The notes below the pieces were generated by a model that did no database searches, had not been told where the DNA came from, and was given only the letters and a program-made list of their open reading frames with translations. From NCBI GenBank assembly GCA_020055645.1, contig CM034547.1, positions 7,425,280-7,489,279 on the forward strand: a stretch of DNA of 64,000 nucleotides, in the 5' to 3' direction. Positions 10,763-24,300 of the stretch are shown in pieces; positions within the stretch are counted from its first letter, which is position 1; every line of letters starts with the position of its first letter. The position numbers and the translations under genes were made by a program. Origin of the DNA: Tomocerus qinae (taxonomy: Eukaryota > Arthropoda > Collembola > Entomobryomorpha > Tomoceridae).

Positions 10763-13700
10763 TGTGTACCTTGTATCTAGGAAAAATTAATTTTGCCTAA
10801 CCAGTCTTTTTTGGTTGAGCAATTTATTTAATTAATTACTCAAACTTGGTACGAAGATTTTTGAACATTGTTTCTAAAATGAAAGATGAACTACCCACGT
10901 ATAATACCTAACATTTACTTCATGACATCAGCAATCCGGTAAATAAATCCATTACGTGACCCTAGCACATGGAAGAACTATTTATATAACATTTAACTTA
11001 ATAATAACAACTGAAACTTAAAAGTAATTTAATGGTTTCATGTTCCAAGTACATCGGAATTGAATCAGACCGTAACCGAAATACAATCTACGTGATTTCA
11101 AATACGTAATGTAGGTATTTAGGTTATGTCTCTTGCTATTGCGTCATATCCACTATCGATTGCATAACTTAGGTATTTGTAAGCACAATTCTCTTATTAT
11201 TCCGATCCTAAATAACAAACAACCAATTTGCATACAGTTTCGAATAATAATTATTGCTAATGTGCAGTAGTGGGTGTCTAAAAAGTTGTTTCCAATTTGA
11301 AATTAGATTTCAAGGAAAATAGGAAAACTCTCGTGCGCTTTCCTGGTTAGGGTCATATCTGTAGCTACAACGAAGAAAAGTAATCACCAACTAGAGACGA
11401 GTTGATGCTTCCTACTTTTACATTTTAATTTATGGATTGAAAAGGCAACTCGGAAAAGATACCTATGCACTTCTGGGAATGCGAACAAAGATGTACAATC
11501 CGTGTATCCAATTTAGCAGCAAACAAGGCATTAATAATTTATTCCATTATGGAATTCCCAGAAAATAATTGTACCTTGACCTTCAATAAACATGGACTGT
11601 TATCAAATACCTATTACGCTAGCCTCGCAAATACACTTTACGTGCACTTAGAGCTTAGGATCTTTCCATTGGTAATTAATTTATGTGTCTAGACTGTCAC
11701 AGCAGTTCTACTGCACAAGATTGACACGTACGATAACATTATTGCTGTCAAAATATGTCTGTTGGAATATATAGTTATTTAACGATGTAGCCGAGATATT
11801 TAGTTGAAAAGTTGAAACTTTGGTCTTCAACTCTAGTGGGGCAATGAATCTCAAATTATGTCATCAATAAAAGGAATTGCATACGTAGATGACTTACAAG
11901 TAGCTCTTTATTACTAGAGCACTAACGGTTGAATGCAACTGTTCAAGTTGGAAAAGAGTGCCTGAGAACTGTGAAAGGTCAGTGAAGACCTAGGAAAACA
12001 AAGATCGGGAGATGCTACAGCGCAGTGGCATGACATAGAGGAATGCCGTTTGGAATGTGAATGGCGCTTGTAAGGACAGAAGAGAGTGTTACATTGGGTC
12101 AGCATCAATTGTTAAACATTTTCCTGCAATATTAATTTCCGTGTGAATTCTCATGTGTCTATACGCATCAGGCTTTCTCCCCGAATTTTCTGTGGGAGCA
12201 ATATCTAAGTGTAGCAGGAATGTGAGGGCATTTTCTATTAAATCAACAGTTGGGCAGTTTTAACTCACATCACGGAACAACATGACACGAGAGATCTAAT
12301 CGCGTATACTTACTAGCCAAGTCTCTCACTATGACTATTCACTCCTAGTATGTCCACGGACCTATGAAATGTTACAAGTAGGAAGTCAGTGAATATTTGA
12401 TGCTTTCCTTTTCCTTCGTTTGCTTTGCCATTCCAACCGAAGCCCCTTTGGAAAGAGTCCAACTGAACTTCTACTCAATCTTAAAACAATAACTTTTTGT
12501 TGGGCTAAAATTAGGTTTGCACTTTCTCTGCTTAAACCACTTCGAGGATTCTGTTTTCTTCTACAGAAATGTTGTATAATTATATTTGCGTCAACTGCAA
12601 TTACTTTAAAAATCAACGCATTTCCGATTTCATGTGCACACGAGCTGAAGCAGCAAGACAACTCTATTTAATTAAATAAATATTCTCGGTAAAACTACTC
12701 AGCGATTTTCCGGGGAATTTGATTCACTCAGAAAAGACAAAAACTATGTAAAATCTATGACTTGGTTTAAAACCATTTTGCCAGTAATGAATTTCTACAT
12801 AGTATTTACGTATTTGAAATCTCGGGAGACTATTTTGCACTCGCAACACGTCCTACAATAATTTAATTAATGCACAGTACCACTACAGCACAATAGTAAA
12901 TTCAAGCACAAATATCTTAGTCTTATTTTGCAAATCTTTCATGAACCAGAGTTTGTACACTCACCAGCTCATTTGGTGCTGCCTTTTCTAAAGATTGAGA
13001 GAATTGAGAAGTGGTCAAGTGGAAGTAAAGAGCTGGACACTGTTTCCCGATATGCGGGTGTAGGCTGAATGGGGAGAAAAACATTGTTCTCAGTAATTTC
13101 AACAACCAAATTTATATTCACTCCCACTTCAACTTCAAACACTGAATTCACTAAAACAGTTGAACATCCATATTTGTTCAGCGACAAATGTGATTTGGAA
13201 AGGCGCATTTGAAAAATACGTAAACTCTAGACCAGGACCTTTGTGAGTCATTGATCACGGACAGGAAGCATTGGTGTATGAAGCATTTTATTCCCTATTG
13301 TTATTCCAACAACCTCCTTCCACACTTCGTTAGAGAAATCAATAAATACGTAATTTGAGCCATAAAAAATAAAATGCATCGTAAATGTGCAAAATCCAAA
13401 GCAATGGTACCTATGTATGTATGTGTCGTTAGTTGTAGACTATTTATAGGTGCTTTGTTGAACCTTAATGTTTATGTGTCAATTTTAAAAAACCTTTATA
13501 TCATAACTTGTCATTTTAATTTTTCCGAGTGTTGAGATTTCTTTCACTAAATTGAGTGCAAAATGAAAATATTTTTAGAACTCTAATACTATACTATAAA
13601 TAAATATCATGTACCATGTACTTGTAAAACAGCAAGGTAACCATGATGGAAATCAAGGTAACTTGTCATGCCACCTTCGATAACAAACGTTGATAGTAGG

Positions 13701-16700
13701 GATATGTACCTTTTTCAGTTTAGCCACATTAATTCGTAATGTGGAAAGAACCGAGCTAACTAGTGTTTCAGTTGATAATTAAACGAGTTTCTGCTGAAAC
13801 GTAAACAATATTGTTGGAGATGTGTAAAAATGATCGTTCCTAGAGTGTTTCAAGGCCATAATGTTATATTAATTTATTATTGGCATAATAATATCTTTTA
13901 TTATAAGCTCAAAGTCTGTTTCACACTGTATGCCTCACTACAGAGTGATAGTACTGGGCGCAGGTCTCATTTACGGACCCATTGCCATTTCCCCCAACAC
14001 TGACATTGTTGTTAATGGTGTAGGGCTTTTCTGGAAGTCTACAAACTTAACAAAGACCTAGGTAATCCAAGTGCTCTAGTAAAGGACATACGAGGTATCC
14101 ACATGATCGCTCTTGTAATTGCAGATTCGTATTTGACCTTTGACTAACTCCACTTTTAAAACTCAAACACTCGCTTTAAGCAGCCCTCGGCCATTTCACC
14201 CAGCCAAGATTCGACTGTAATTTAGCAAACCTTAATAATATGATTAAAATTGTTCTTGACAGTGAACTATTCAATGCGCATGGCATATATACATCTTAAA
14301 ATGTTGAGTTGCTACTACTATCGATATAGTGTTATTACAGGTACAAGATTTATTTTTGAGGCAGAGCACAACGCAGAAAGTAAAGATTCATGCAATAGTA
14401 ATGACGACGGCAATAAAACGTTAGCGTAGGTCGGGATAGTTGGAATTCAATTTCAAGTGAGACAGAGACACGAAACACTTCAAAATTGACCAGATTTAGT
14501 AATCTAAATATTGCAAAACAAAAGTAGGACTTTCATTATGCCTATTATCAGACCGAAGAAGATAAGAATCGAGCAAATATTCTAATACAAAGTATAGCCC
14601 TCCTCCAACTTTCATTATTTAGCCATTGCTAATTTCCCCGAGAGAATTTCCAATTTATATGCAGCATATTTTGGAGATTTAGTGTCCTGTGTCCCTGTAG
14701 TTTGAATTCTATAGAATTTCCTAAATCATTAACAACTCTATATAACAACCAATATTACTCGGAAAGTCTGGAATAGTTTTGAAAACCAATTTTTGAACTG
14801 CCCAAGTAGTTTTAAGGTACTAGTAACGTAATGAATTTTATGACGGGGATGTCGTGTTTGGATTTAGGTAAGCAGGATTTAAGAAGGCGGAGAGATGCTT
14901 GTTCTTTCGTCTAGTTCGGAAATATGTCTTTTGTTTGCTTACAGCGCATTGTCTGGGAATAGTGAAACATCTAAAATGGAAAAGTTGAGGTGGAAATGTA
15001 TGAACAGTTGTTGATAATCTGGAGTCAAGTGGCTCAACTTAATACCAGTTTAAGAAGTTAAGACTGAGCAAGAGCAGGACAAACACGAAAAGTCATGGAA
15101 TGAAATTGGAGTTGACAGGTTGAAGACGAAAAGACCTGCCTGAATGTGAACTTTTCCCAGCTATGGGGAAATCCTACATTTCTAGTATACTTGTAGTGTA
15201 CAAGGACAGCTTACTACAAGTTATTATTAGAAGCTGAGAGAGAAGCTAGAAGCTATATCGGATGATTCATTGAGAAAATTCGATTTCAATTAAATGAGTG
15301 TAAGCAAGGCGTCCTTTCCTTCGCTGTTGGTAGGATTTCTTTGCCCGTCCAATTCCAGTCTCCAAACTCCAGAGAAATACTTTTCTTGACGAGGGCAAAT
15401 AAGAAAACTTGGGCCAGAAAGCAAGTCAAGTCTACTCAATTACACTGATGACTGCTGATGCTGATGCACACAGAATTGTGTCTGTCGTCTGTATAACTCG
15501 CTCTTGGATAAATAGGAGATTCAATCTGCTTGCTGTATACAGATGCACTCCTTCCCCATCCACTTGACAAGACAAGAGAGGATCAAATCCACTGACTACA
15601 CTCACAGAACTTTTGGTTGCTCGAGCAGGATTTCGGATTAAGTGTCATGTCAGCACAATAATAAAAACAAAACGACAAACCTAACATAAATACTTATCTA
15701 CTCCGAGTAATACTTACAATTAGATATTTTATGCCGCCTTACCGACTCTGGTGAGCTCAGTAATGTTTTTACTAACAAATTAAGTACATACATATTATAC
15801 CAATTCATAATAATACTTACTATCACCGCAGTAAAGGAATATTCAAGAACTTCAGCAACGTTTTCAATATTTATAACAACTTCAATTTACAGAATTATTT
15901 ACAATTAAATCAGATGTCAATTATGAAATGGAGTATTATTGGTTCGAAACAAAAATAAGATTTCTATCGTTAATGCTAGGCTAGGTTAATTTTATGAAGT
16001 AATTGGTTAAGCTATTCTAGAATTTTGTGTACCATCGTGTTAGAATTTAGGTCTCAACATCTTATCGTTTTGTTTATTTTCTGTTTTGGACAGCAGCAGA
16101 CCCTTTAAAATCTGTTGGAAAAGATTGATTTTTTGTAAATAGATGAATGACCCTTAAGTAAGTAATCTCAAAGTTCGGCTAATGTAAAAAGGTTCTGTTT
16201 TATACATCGTGGTGGCATTTGTAAGAGATTTACTGTTACTGCGAGGGCAAATTATGTCAACAGAAGTCTGAAATTATACATCTTATGGTATATTGTTTAA
16301 AGGCAAGAGAAACTAACTACTCAATTGTCAGTCATTCTTCTTTGACTGTAACTTGGCCTGTCGAGTGCATAAAATTCATAAGTGGTGGGGATTCTTTGCC
16401 AAAATGAAGAAGGTTGTTCTTGTTGTTGTCTTGTACTTTTCGGGTTTGATGGGTTGGGCGAGGAAGGAAATAAACTGAAGTGACTGGCATTGCATTTTGG
16501 CTGGGTTAATTGCCTTGGACTGAGCGAGTCTTTTCTAAGCAAGTCCCCGCGGTATTTGTTCTGTCTGTGTATGGTAAGCAAAATGCTAACTAACAAGATG
16601 CGGGTAAAGCACGAAAGCGTTTCATTGAGTTACTCACATCACATCGCATCAGCTAATCATACTGCAATTTCTTATAAATTTTAAATAGGAGGAAGCCTCT

Positions 16701-19129
16701 GGCAATTCGCCAGGACAGCCAACAAGGAAATCATTCGTTTCACGCTTACTGAATTACAATTGAGGCTTTACTCTTCTCTCTCCCTTTCGCATGAGTCTTC
16801 TTTACTACATTACCTACAAATTATTATAGCCAAGTACCATCTAGGTATACTGTAATTCGAGCCGTAGTCTCCCTCCACACAACTATACTCAGCTTAATTT
16901 AACTTTACTTCAACTTTATTTATTTATGCAACTTACTTTCTCCGGGCAACTTTGATAATCATACATTGTGTGACAAGCTAAATATACGACTCCAAGTTAC
17001 CAGCTGAAGCAACGAAGACCCTCACTCCACAAAATCCTCACCACATGCTACTACAATCTTCTCCTAAAGACCTATTTGCATTTCTTATGAACTTTCCAAC
17101 CAAAAAACGGCAAGAGCATCAATGAGTCTATTAATAGCTACTGCTATTAGCAGTCAAATTTCATTCATGTCCATATGGGTGGATTTTTAATCCCCAAATG
17201 TTTAACAATTTGCAGTTCAATTCATTGCAAATTCGTAATTATTAGCAACTTTACATTATTATATCAGGGAACGATTTACGTCTCTTTTATCATCACCATA
17301 AAATCAGCGTTTATGTTGCATCCCTGTAAAAGCAATGTAAATATCTCATTCTTCCAAACGTACAATTTAATGACCACTATTACTGTATTACTATGCCCTT
17401 AAAAGAAAATTAATTTTAGAATTTCCAAAAGATTATAGTTCACGCATTAATTATTTTAATACTATCGCAATAATTGTACAAGTTCTCAGTTACAAATGAA
17501 TTTGGACTAGTTTCTAGAAAATTCTCATTATCTTCTAAGGATTTTTAATCGTAAATTAGAAATTGAACCAAAGCGAATCAATTATTTCTCCAATAGCAGT
17601 GGGAGGCTGTGCTTTCAGTTTATATTTCAGTATTGTTAGAAGGGAAGAGTTTTGGTTTGTCATACCTTCATTTGGCGTGTGTACTTTTCTCTTTTCTCGG
17701 TTGAAGCGAAAATATCTAGGCAGGTAGAGTGAGTCCACGTACGTTTGTTATATCCAATTTAAGGCAACTGCTTTCAACAAAGAAAATCACTTTGTTGGAA
17801 ATGTCCAATCAAGTACAGTGTATTGCAGGACAAGGCAGTTTAGGCTGTGGAGAGGACCTACATTTGTTTTCTCAAGTCTAGTCAGGTTCTCCCGAATCAC
17901 TTCAGATTGAAAAGCAGAAAGCAAGAGTGGCAGATGTTAAAGCCAGAGAAAGTTTACGGAACGTGGTAGATGCAGTTTCACCAAGGATGCTTGGGTAACT
18001 ATGTAACATAAGTTAAACAGAGTGTTATAAGAGGGACACCAAAGTCCAGCGGGTCCAGATCCAAGCAAATCCGCGTCCAATTCAGAAAACCACACCAGCC
18101 CCGACATGACAGATATAGTACGATGTACATAGATATCTGCAAGAAATGTTCTATTTCAGCTACAGCCCTAACCCTGTGCAACGTAAGCAGTAAAAAGGTA
18201 TCTTCTTTGACCTACACCATGAATAAACTCTTTGTGTGCTTAAAAAAACTATAATAATATCCTTCTTGAATCTAAAAGCTGAATGAGTGGTACGTGAAAT
18301 CTACTTAATAAAGTTAAGTATGTATATAACTATATAAATAGATAGGCAGTATAAATATAAATAGTATTAGTTACCACAGAATTAGTTAAGATTGAAAAAG
18401 TATCTCTTCATACACATTATTAGTTCAAAAATAAGAATACCCGGTAAGCCTTTTTTCAATAACGGTAGAGTGCACTTAATTATAAATGAAATACAATAGA
18501 TAGTAGGTATACTAAGTTTAAAATGACTATATAGCTATTATTGTTCTCCCATATCGCAACTTTTTAAGTTGCACAAATATTTGTTAAAGTCTGTAGAGTG
18601 CTTATGATATATCGTACTTGGGTAAACTTGAAGACGTACATATGAAGTAGATTAGTATGCAGTAGAGCAGCACATTGAAAGCATAGTATACATCTGAAGT
18701 GTGCCTGGAATACCAAGGTATGTGTTTAAAATAAAGATATAGTTATTATTAGTAACTCCTAAAAATACGTCTTTTTCTATTTTCTGTTTGGCTACTAATT
18801 GCATTGTACGCAAGTATAGTTAGATGTATAATATAGTATATAATAAATATAGTGTAATATTATTGTTGTAAGAGTTAGGTAGTAGTGACGAACAAACTGA
18901 GAGAGAAAGTAGAAAGTGAGTGTTGCTGTTTTGAGATAGTGGAGAAGGAGATAAATGTATAGGCTGTCGCTGGTTGTAGTGACTGATGCAGATTAGATAG
19001 ATATAGCTGTATAGAATGTATTATGAGGAATGAATATGTGTCTGTAATGGTGTTCTCGCTGGTATAGATAAAGCAGGGAGAGGCATTAGTGAAGAGAGTG
19101 AAAGACATAGGAAGGTAGTCTAGAAAAAT
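10763..19129. other. Gene-poor AT-rich stretch
   Basis: No gene, tRNA or transposon end could be supported. Frames here are 60-90 residues, without domains, and often overlap on both strands (for example 12386-12671). The block at about 11930-12110 is somewhat GC-richer, but I do not recognise it. A small hairpin with an 8-bp stem (CCACATTA/TAATGTGG) lies at about 13721-13741. Confidence 0.5.
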
Positions 19130-19240
19130 CGATAGTTGTGAACGAAGGAAAGTGTGGCTTTGAGTCTTGTCCCACCGTGAGGAGCCGACACTCGGGAGGG
19201 GGGCCCCACCCCCGCCTTCTTCCCTTTCCTCTTGTGTTCA
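19130..19240. promoter_or_regulatory. GC-rich island, possible promoter
   Basis: A sharp GC peak in AT-rich surroundings, including GGGAGGGGGGCCCCACCCCC. It could be a promoter or first exon of a gene whose coding exons are distant, such as the RGS-like gene on the minus strand. No start site, coding exon or conserved motif confirms this. Confidence 0.25.
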
Positions 19241-21225
19241 CACTACTACTATCCTTATACTACTTGAGTTAGTTGTCTCTGTATAGGAGTGTGTGCACTG
19301 TATTTTGCCAATTTTGCAGGGCGACTAGAGAAAAGCAGGGAGAAAGGTCTTTTGGCACACGCGTCTTTCCTACAGACCATAACAGAACCTCAGAAACTCA
19401 TGCACTTCACTCCGTGTGATGCTGAACGTAAAGAGAGTAAGTAAGTAGAGTAAGTACCTAACAATAAGTTTACTTATGTAGTGCTGGTGCACAGATATGC
19501 ATCAGCATCACTATGCGAGAACTGAAATGTATTCGGGAGAAAGTACCTACATTCATCTAAAAGATCCTTCAGTACGGCTTTCTGTGTAATCATAGAGATA
19601 ATACTTTTACATTTTGAATGGATGGAGTGTAACCCGTCTCAGTCTCTTCTCTCACAAATTCACGAGGCAACTTTCCTTTCGCTGAGAGCAACAGAAGAGC
19701 AGAAGCCAGAAGAATCTAATTTCAGTGGATCTACAAGACTTTCTCTTCAAGACTGTGTACTATTTTTGGTAAAATATGATAAGTAGGAGAAACACTGTTC
19801 TAATGCTGTCTAAGAACTGTTCATTGCGTCGTACAGAGTATATAACGTAGGCGGGACTTGGTAGTAGTAGTGGAGCAGTGCACTAAACGAAACGACTCTA
19901 GTACGTAGTTATCGTAGTTTAATATACAGATAATGGTATTCTACTGCTGCTGACTACATAATAGTGCCACCAGAAAGAACAGACTCATAATAATAACTGA
20001 AATACCTCGTCTCTACTTCATAGCTTACTTTTCCCGGCAATTCTTCTTATAGTGACACAGACAGAATTGCTTTCTTTGGAGAAAGTACTTCACTAGTGAA
20101 AGTACAGATGCTCTGGTTAGTTATACAATTATGAGAGGAGTCTTTGAGCTGACTTGAGCCTTTCCTCGAATCTTCTTAAAGTTTACAATAACTTTACCCT
20201 GTTGAGATAGTTGAGAATTACCATCTAGAGAAAACAAGGAGGAAATCTTATGTATGCCGGTATTACATAACTCTCTCCTTGTATTTAGTACTAAGTCGGC
20301 ACGCAATGTAAACACATCAACTAACTCATCTCCCCCTAACTATCTCCATTCTCCACAACATACTTACACACGCAGTCGGTGTTCTTAATGAAATATCCTC
20401 CCTGTCCCTCACTTCACATTCATATACTAAAAGAGCTCATTCGGAGCTAAAAGGATTAAAGAATAAAACTCCTGTATACAACGGCAGTCTACATAAATAT
20501 AGAGCAGACCAACCGTTTATGTCCCTCCTTTTCTTACTTAATAAATGGAAAAACAGTTGCCTTGAGTTTGGAGCATCCTGAATACATTTCATGTGATGAT
20601 AACTTATCAGCTGGGAAAGCAACATACCTTAGTTTGGCTATTTATCTAGCACGAGCAACAAGGACAACGTAGTTCGCTGCATGAAAACACAAATTTTCTA
20701 TTGTCTATTATTATGTACCATTTACTATGTTACTAAGTCTTTTCTATACACCAGTCATGAACTTATGTGTACACATGGCCATTGTCTGCACAGGTTGAAA
20801 TTGGAAAGCAATTTTACTATTACATAAGAATTTCCTAGGCTTACATGTTTCTCTTTTGACGACAACTTTCTCGAATTACTTTATCCATATGCGACATTGC
20901 ATGAGTTTCTATTCATGTTACATATTTCCCTCCTGGCGGTACAGCAAACGCTTTTGTATGCAATCCTATTGTGGTATGTACCACTGTACTTCTATTGTCA
21001 TAATAATATGTATTTCAACATGCAACAATATTATATACCATATTATATCGATTGCAAACATTGATTACACTCCTCACGTGTATTTTATTTCCCGAACATT
21101 TTATTGATTGTGTTTAGATGGAGTATTAAAATGGAAGGACATTTTATTTTTCAAAAAATGGGTGAAAATGGCTACTAGAGACTGACACACAGACGTTAAA
21201 TAGGCAGGTATCTACAACAAGACTT

Positions 21226-21330
21226 TCCGGAGAAATTTCTGGATAATCCGAGGCTAGTTGTCTTGATCCACGCTCCAAACTTTCGTTCTGGATCAACATC
21301 AACTAGTTGCCATTTTCCTCGTTATTTAGA
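21226..21330 (+). repeat. Imperfect long hairpin, about 100 nt
   Basis: The arm containing CTAGTTGTCTTGATCCA pairs with TGGATCAACATCAACTAG across a loop of about 18 nt. The stem continues outward with TTCTGGATAATCCGAGG against CCTCGTTATTTAGAA, including G:U pairs if read as plus-strand RNA. It could be a small-RNA precursor or an old inverted repeat. I do not recognise a known microRNA. Confidence 0.4.
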
Positions 21331-24300
21331 AAAAATATTGCGCATTCAATAGAATTGGGTAGGAATCGAGAAAAGTACGCAACGTGACTGTGCTATGGCA
21401 CACGGGGATACTGATACTTCAGTTAGGTAATGTGTTTGTGAAGTGTTGGATACATACTGTGTGAGTTGACGTGAAACAGATTGAAGTGAATGTATATAGC
21501 TGAGCTGACTCTCACCGATCCGGATCGGATTTCAATTTCAACCGACATGACATACACTTCCTTTTGTAACGTGATGTCAGCTTCACTCACTCAGTTCACT
21601 GCCACTCCATTCACTACAAGACGAGACCACACTACCTGCGTGTACATGTCAAAAATATAGCAGACCTGCCAAAGAGCAATGGACGCTATGAACATTTTTT
21701 CGAATTACAGTAATAGCTCACCTCCAGCCTCCTTCCTTTCATCCTCATTCCCTTTTCAAAACAAGTGATGTTGCTATTTTGTTGGGTGAGCGAACTAATT
21801 ATTACTGCATACCTATTTCAATAGTAATTCCTTTGTGAAAAGTAACTCGACAAGCAAAAGCCAAACCAGTACAAACGAGTGTTGGCATACTTATAAAGAA
21901 ATTGTTGATGCTACAACACAATTGCTTTGTCGTCATCAAAACAGCCATTTCAATATAGGTATAGTTAGTAGCATTATTTTATCACAGTATGGACAGAAGC
22001 AAAAGTGGTGACCCAAGTTTCTAATCGAGTCAACTAGTAATTAATAATAATGAATAATAATAACGTAGACCTAATTCATGTAATCTTTGTGTAATTTAGT
22101 TACAATTTTGAATACACAACTTCTTGCAGGCTTGCCATCCATTTTAAAACTTCTTAATTTAGGAAAAAATATATACAGTTGATTAAATATTTACCTTGTG
22201 TATATGTGTCTCACCATTTTTCAATCCATTATTAAAATTCGATAGAAGGGTCGTTATTAATTTGAACTTTTCAACCGTACCAAGTGCCTTAGGGCAGTCT
22301 ATAATATTTCTGTCTTAAAAAGTTTGCTTTTCTCTGAAAATAGTATCTGTTTTACATTTATAATCCTTTAGCTGTTATAATACTTAGATTATTCTTTCTA
22401 ATGTTTATTATGCTGTCTGGTGCTTAAAATCCCTTCTCAATAAGAAGTAAATACTACAATAACTGATAATGGAGAAAATATTGTAGTGAAATGTTTAAAT
22501 AGGATTGCTTTCTCTACTTTCACTTCTTGCTCACTTTCTCCTGATTAGAAAAGGGAAAAGAAGTATAGAAAATCCATGGAACTCCCTTGGGTTCTTTCAT
22601 GAGCATCTGTAAATGTAGTCATACCTTAGTGCATAGTTATTTCTGGAACATTTCGATTTATCATTAAGAAGTGAAGTATCAAATGAAGTGAGAGCAATGG
22701 AGAAAAGGGCTAAACTAACTCTCAATATATTCTGGGAAGGTTTCCGGAAAGAAATTCTGCTTATACATTCTCTCGGCTCCAGCACCATCAATCAACACTA
22801 ATGTTCCGTTCATACGGGTCTTTTGTCAAGCAAATGAAAATACCATCACATTGCATTTGTAGTACGATGTGTCATTTAGGATTAAGCCTTCCTATATGTA
22901 AATTATGACAGAAAAAGTTCCTACCATTTGAATCCTTTTTCACACAGTCTTAAATATGACAGCACATGTTCACTAGATACTCAGGACAATTTTCGGCATA
23001 GCTTTCCATGAAATAAATACTATTGGCACAAATGCGAGAGAATAAAGTGCCTATTTTAACACACTGAAACGAAACGATGATTTTAGGTAGGTGAAATGTT
23101 TTCCTTGAATTTCATCATCAAAGTATGCAAAGCATTTAAGTTTTAGTTGAAAGTTGAAACGCTCGGTTTGCCATGAATGGTCTACTCCATTGTAGCTGAA
23201 TCTTAGGACACAATGAAAAGGTAGCTTAGCTTTCAAGTGAAAATGCAAACAAAAACAATAGGAATGGAGAGTACAGACGGCGGAACAATGGACTTCCCTA
23301 TCTTTCTCACACCATTTTACAAAGCTATCACCAGGCTATACTCTAACTTTATTTGGCTGCCTTTGTTAATTTTAACGGGGATTATTTGTTTCATTTCATA
23401 ATTTTAGCACAATACTGATAGAGTAATAACGCTTATCACAAAATCCCGGCATTCACATAATAAATGGGACTATAATGTGACATTTTCAGAATATGGGCTT
23501 AATTGCACACAACTGACAGTTTTACAGAGCATTCTCCACTAATGTATACTCCACTTACACATACTTAAGTAATTTGTGTATTGTTTATTTTGTATAGCAT
23601 GCGCTGCACTGCACTGTCCTCTTTGTCTTATTAGCCTGTATGTGTTTGTATTTATGCAGAGAGCGTTTTCGTGTATATTTATTATACTTTTAAATATGTA
23701 TGGACATGGGTTTTGTGTATCTGCTACATGACAAAGCAGCGTAATTTAGTTTGGCGTGGCTTAAGTGGGTAGTTGTCGGTGTGCAGCCATGTTAATGTCT
23801 CTGCTTATTATGTGTGCTGTGCTATGTATGTCCCCATTTGTATTTAAGTGCCTGCCTACTGAATATGTATGTTTGTATTATAGTAATGCTTCTAAATGAC
23901 TAATCGCAACTTAAACGCATATTTTGTTTACGTTCATAGAGAAGCGACATTAACAATAAGCCAAGCCGACAGGCTACACGGCTACACTAACTAAAAGAAC
24001 TAATCTAAAATAGCGACAGCAGCGAGTCCGCAGTAATATCCCGAGTGCAAAACGAAAGTAAGGCTACCAGATAAATCAATAATTAAGTTCATTTCAAATA
24101 TCCTCGGGGATTCCTATTAAATATGTGGGTTACTTTACTGGCTAGAGGGGATTAGCATTAGCACTGCAACAAATGCCGAATTAAAATTCTCCTTTGCCCG
24201 TAATATCAAACCTATCCTACTTTCGTCGTATGATTTTATCTATCCGCTGCAACGCATATATGTAGTATTGTCCTTGTACTAATATATTGCAGTGTCTCTC

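Noticed and set aside
15945-15956. GGTTCGAAAC resembling a tRNA T-arm
   Set aside because: No matching acceptor, D or anticodon arm upstream. No tRNA was found elsewhere in the window.
21516-21530. GATCCGGATC palindrome
   Set aside because: A short isolated palindrome with no partner or context.
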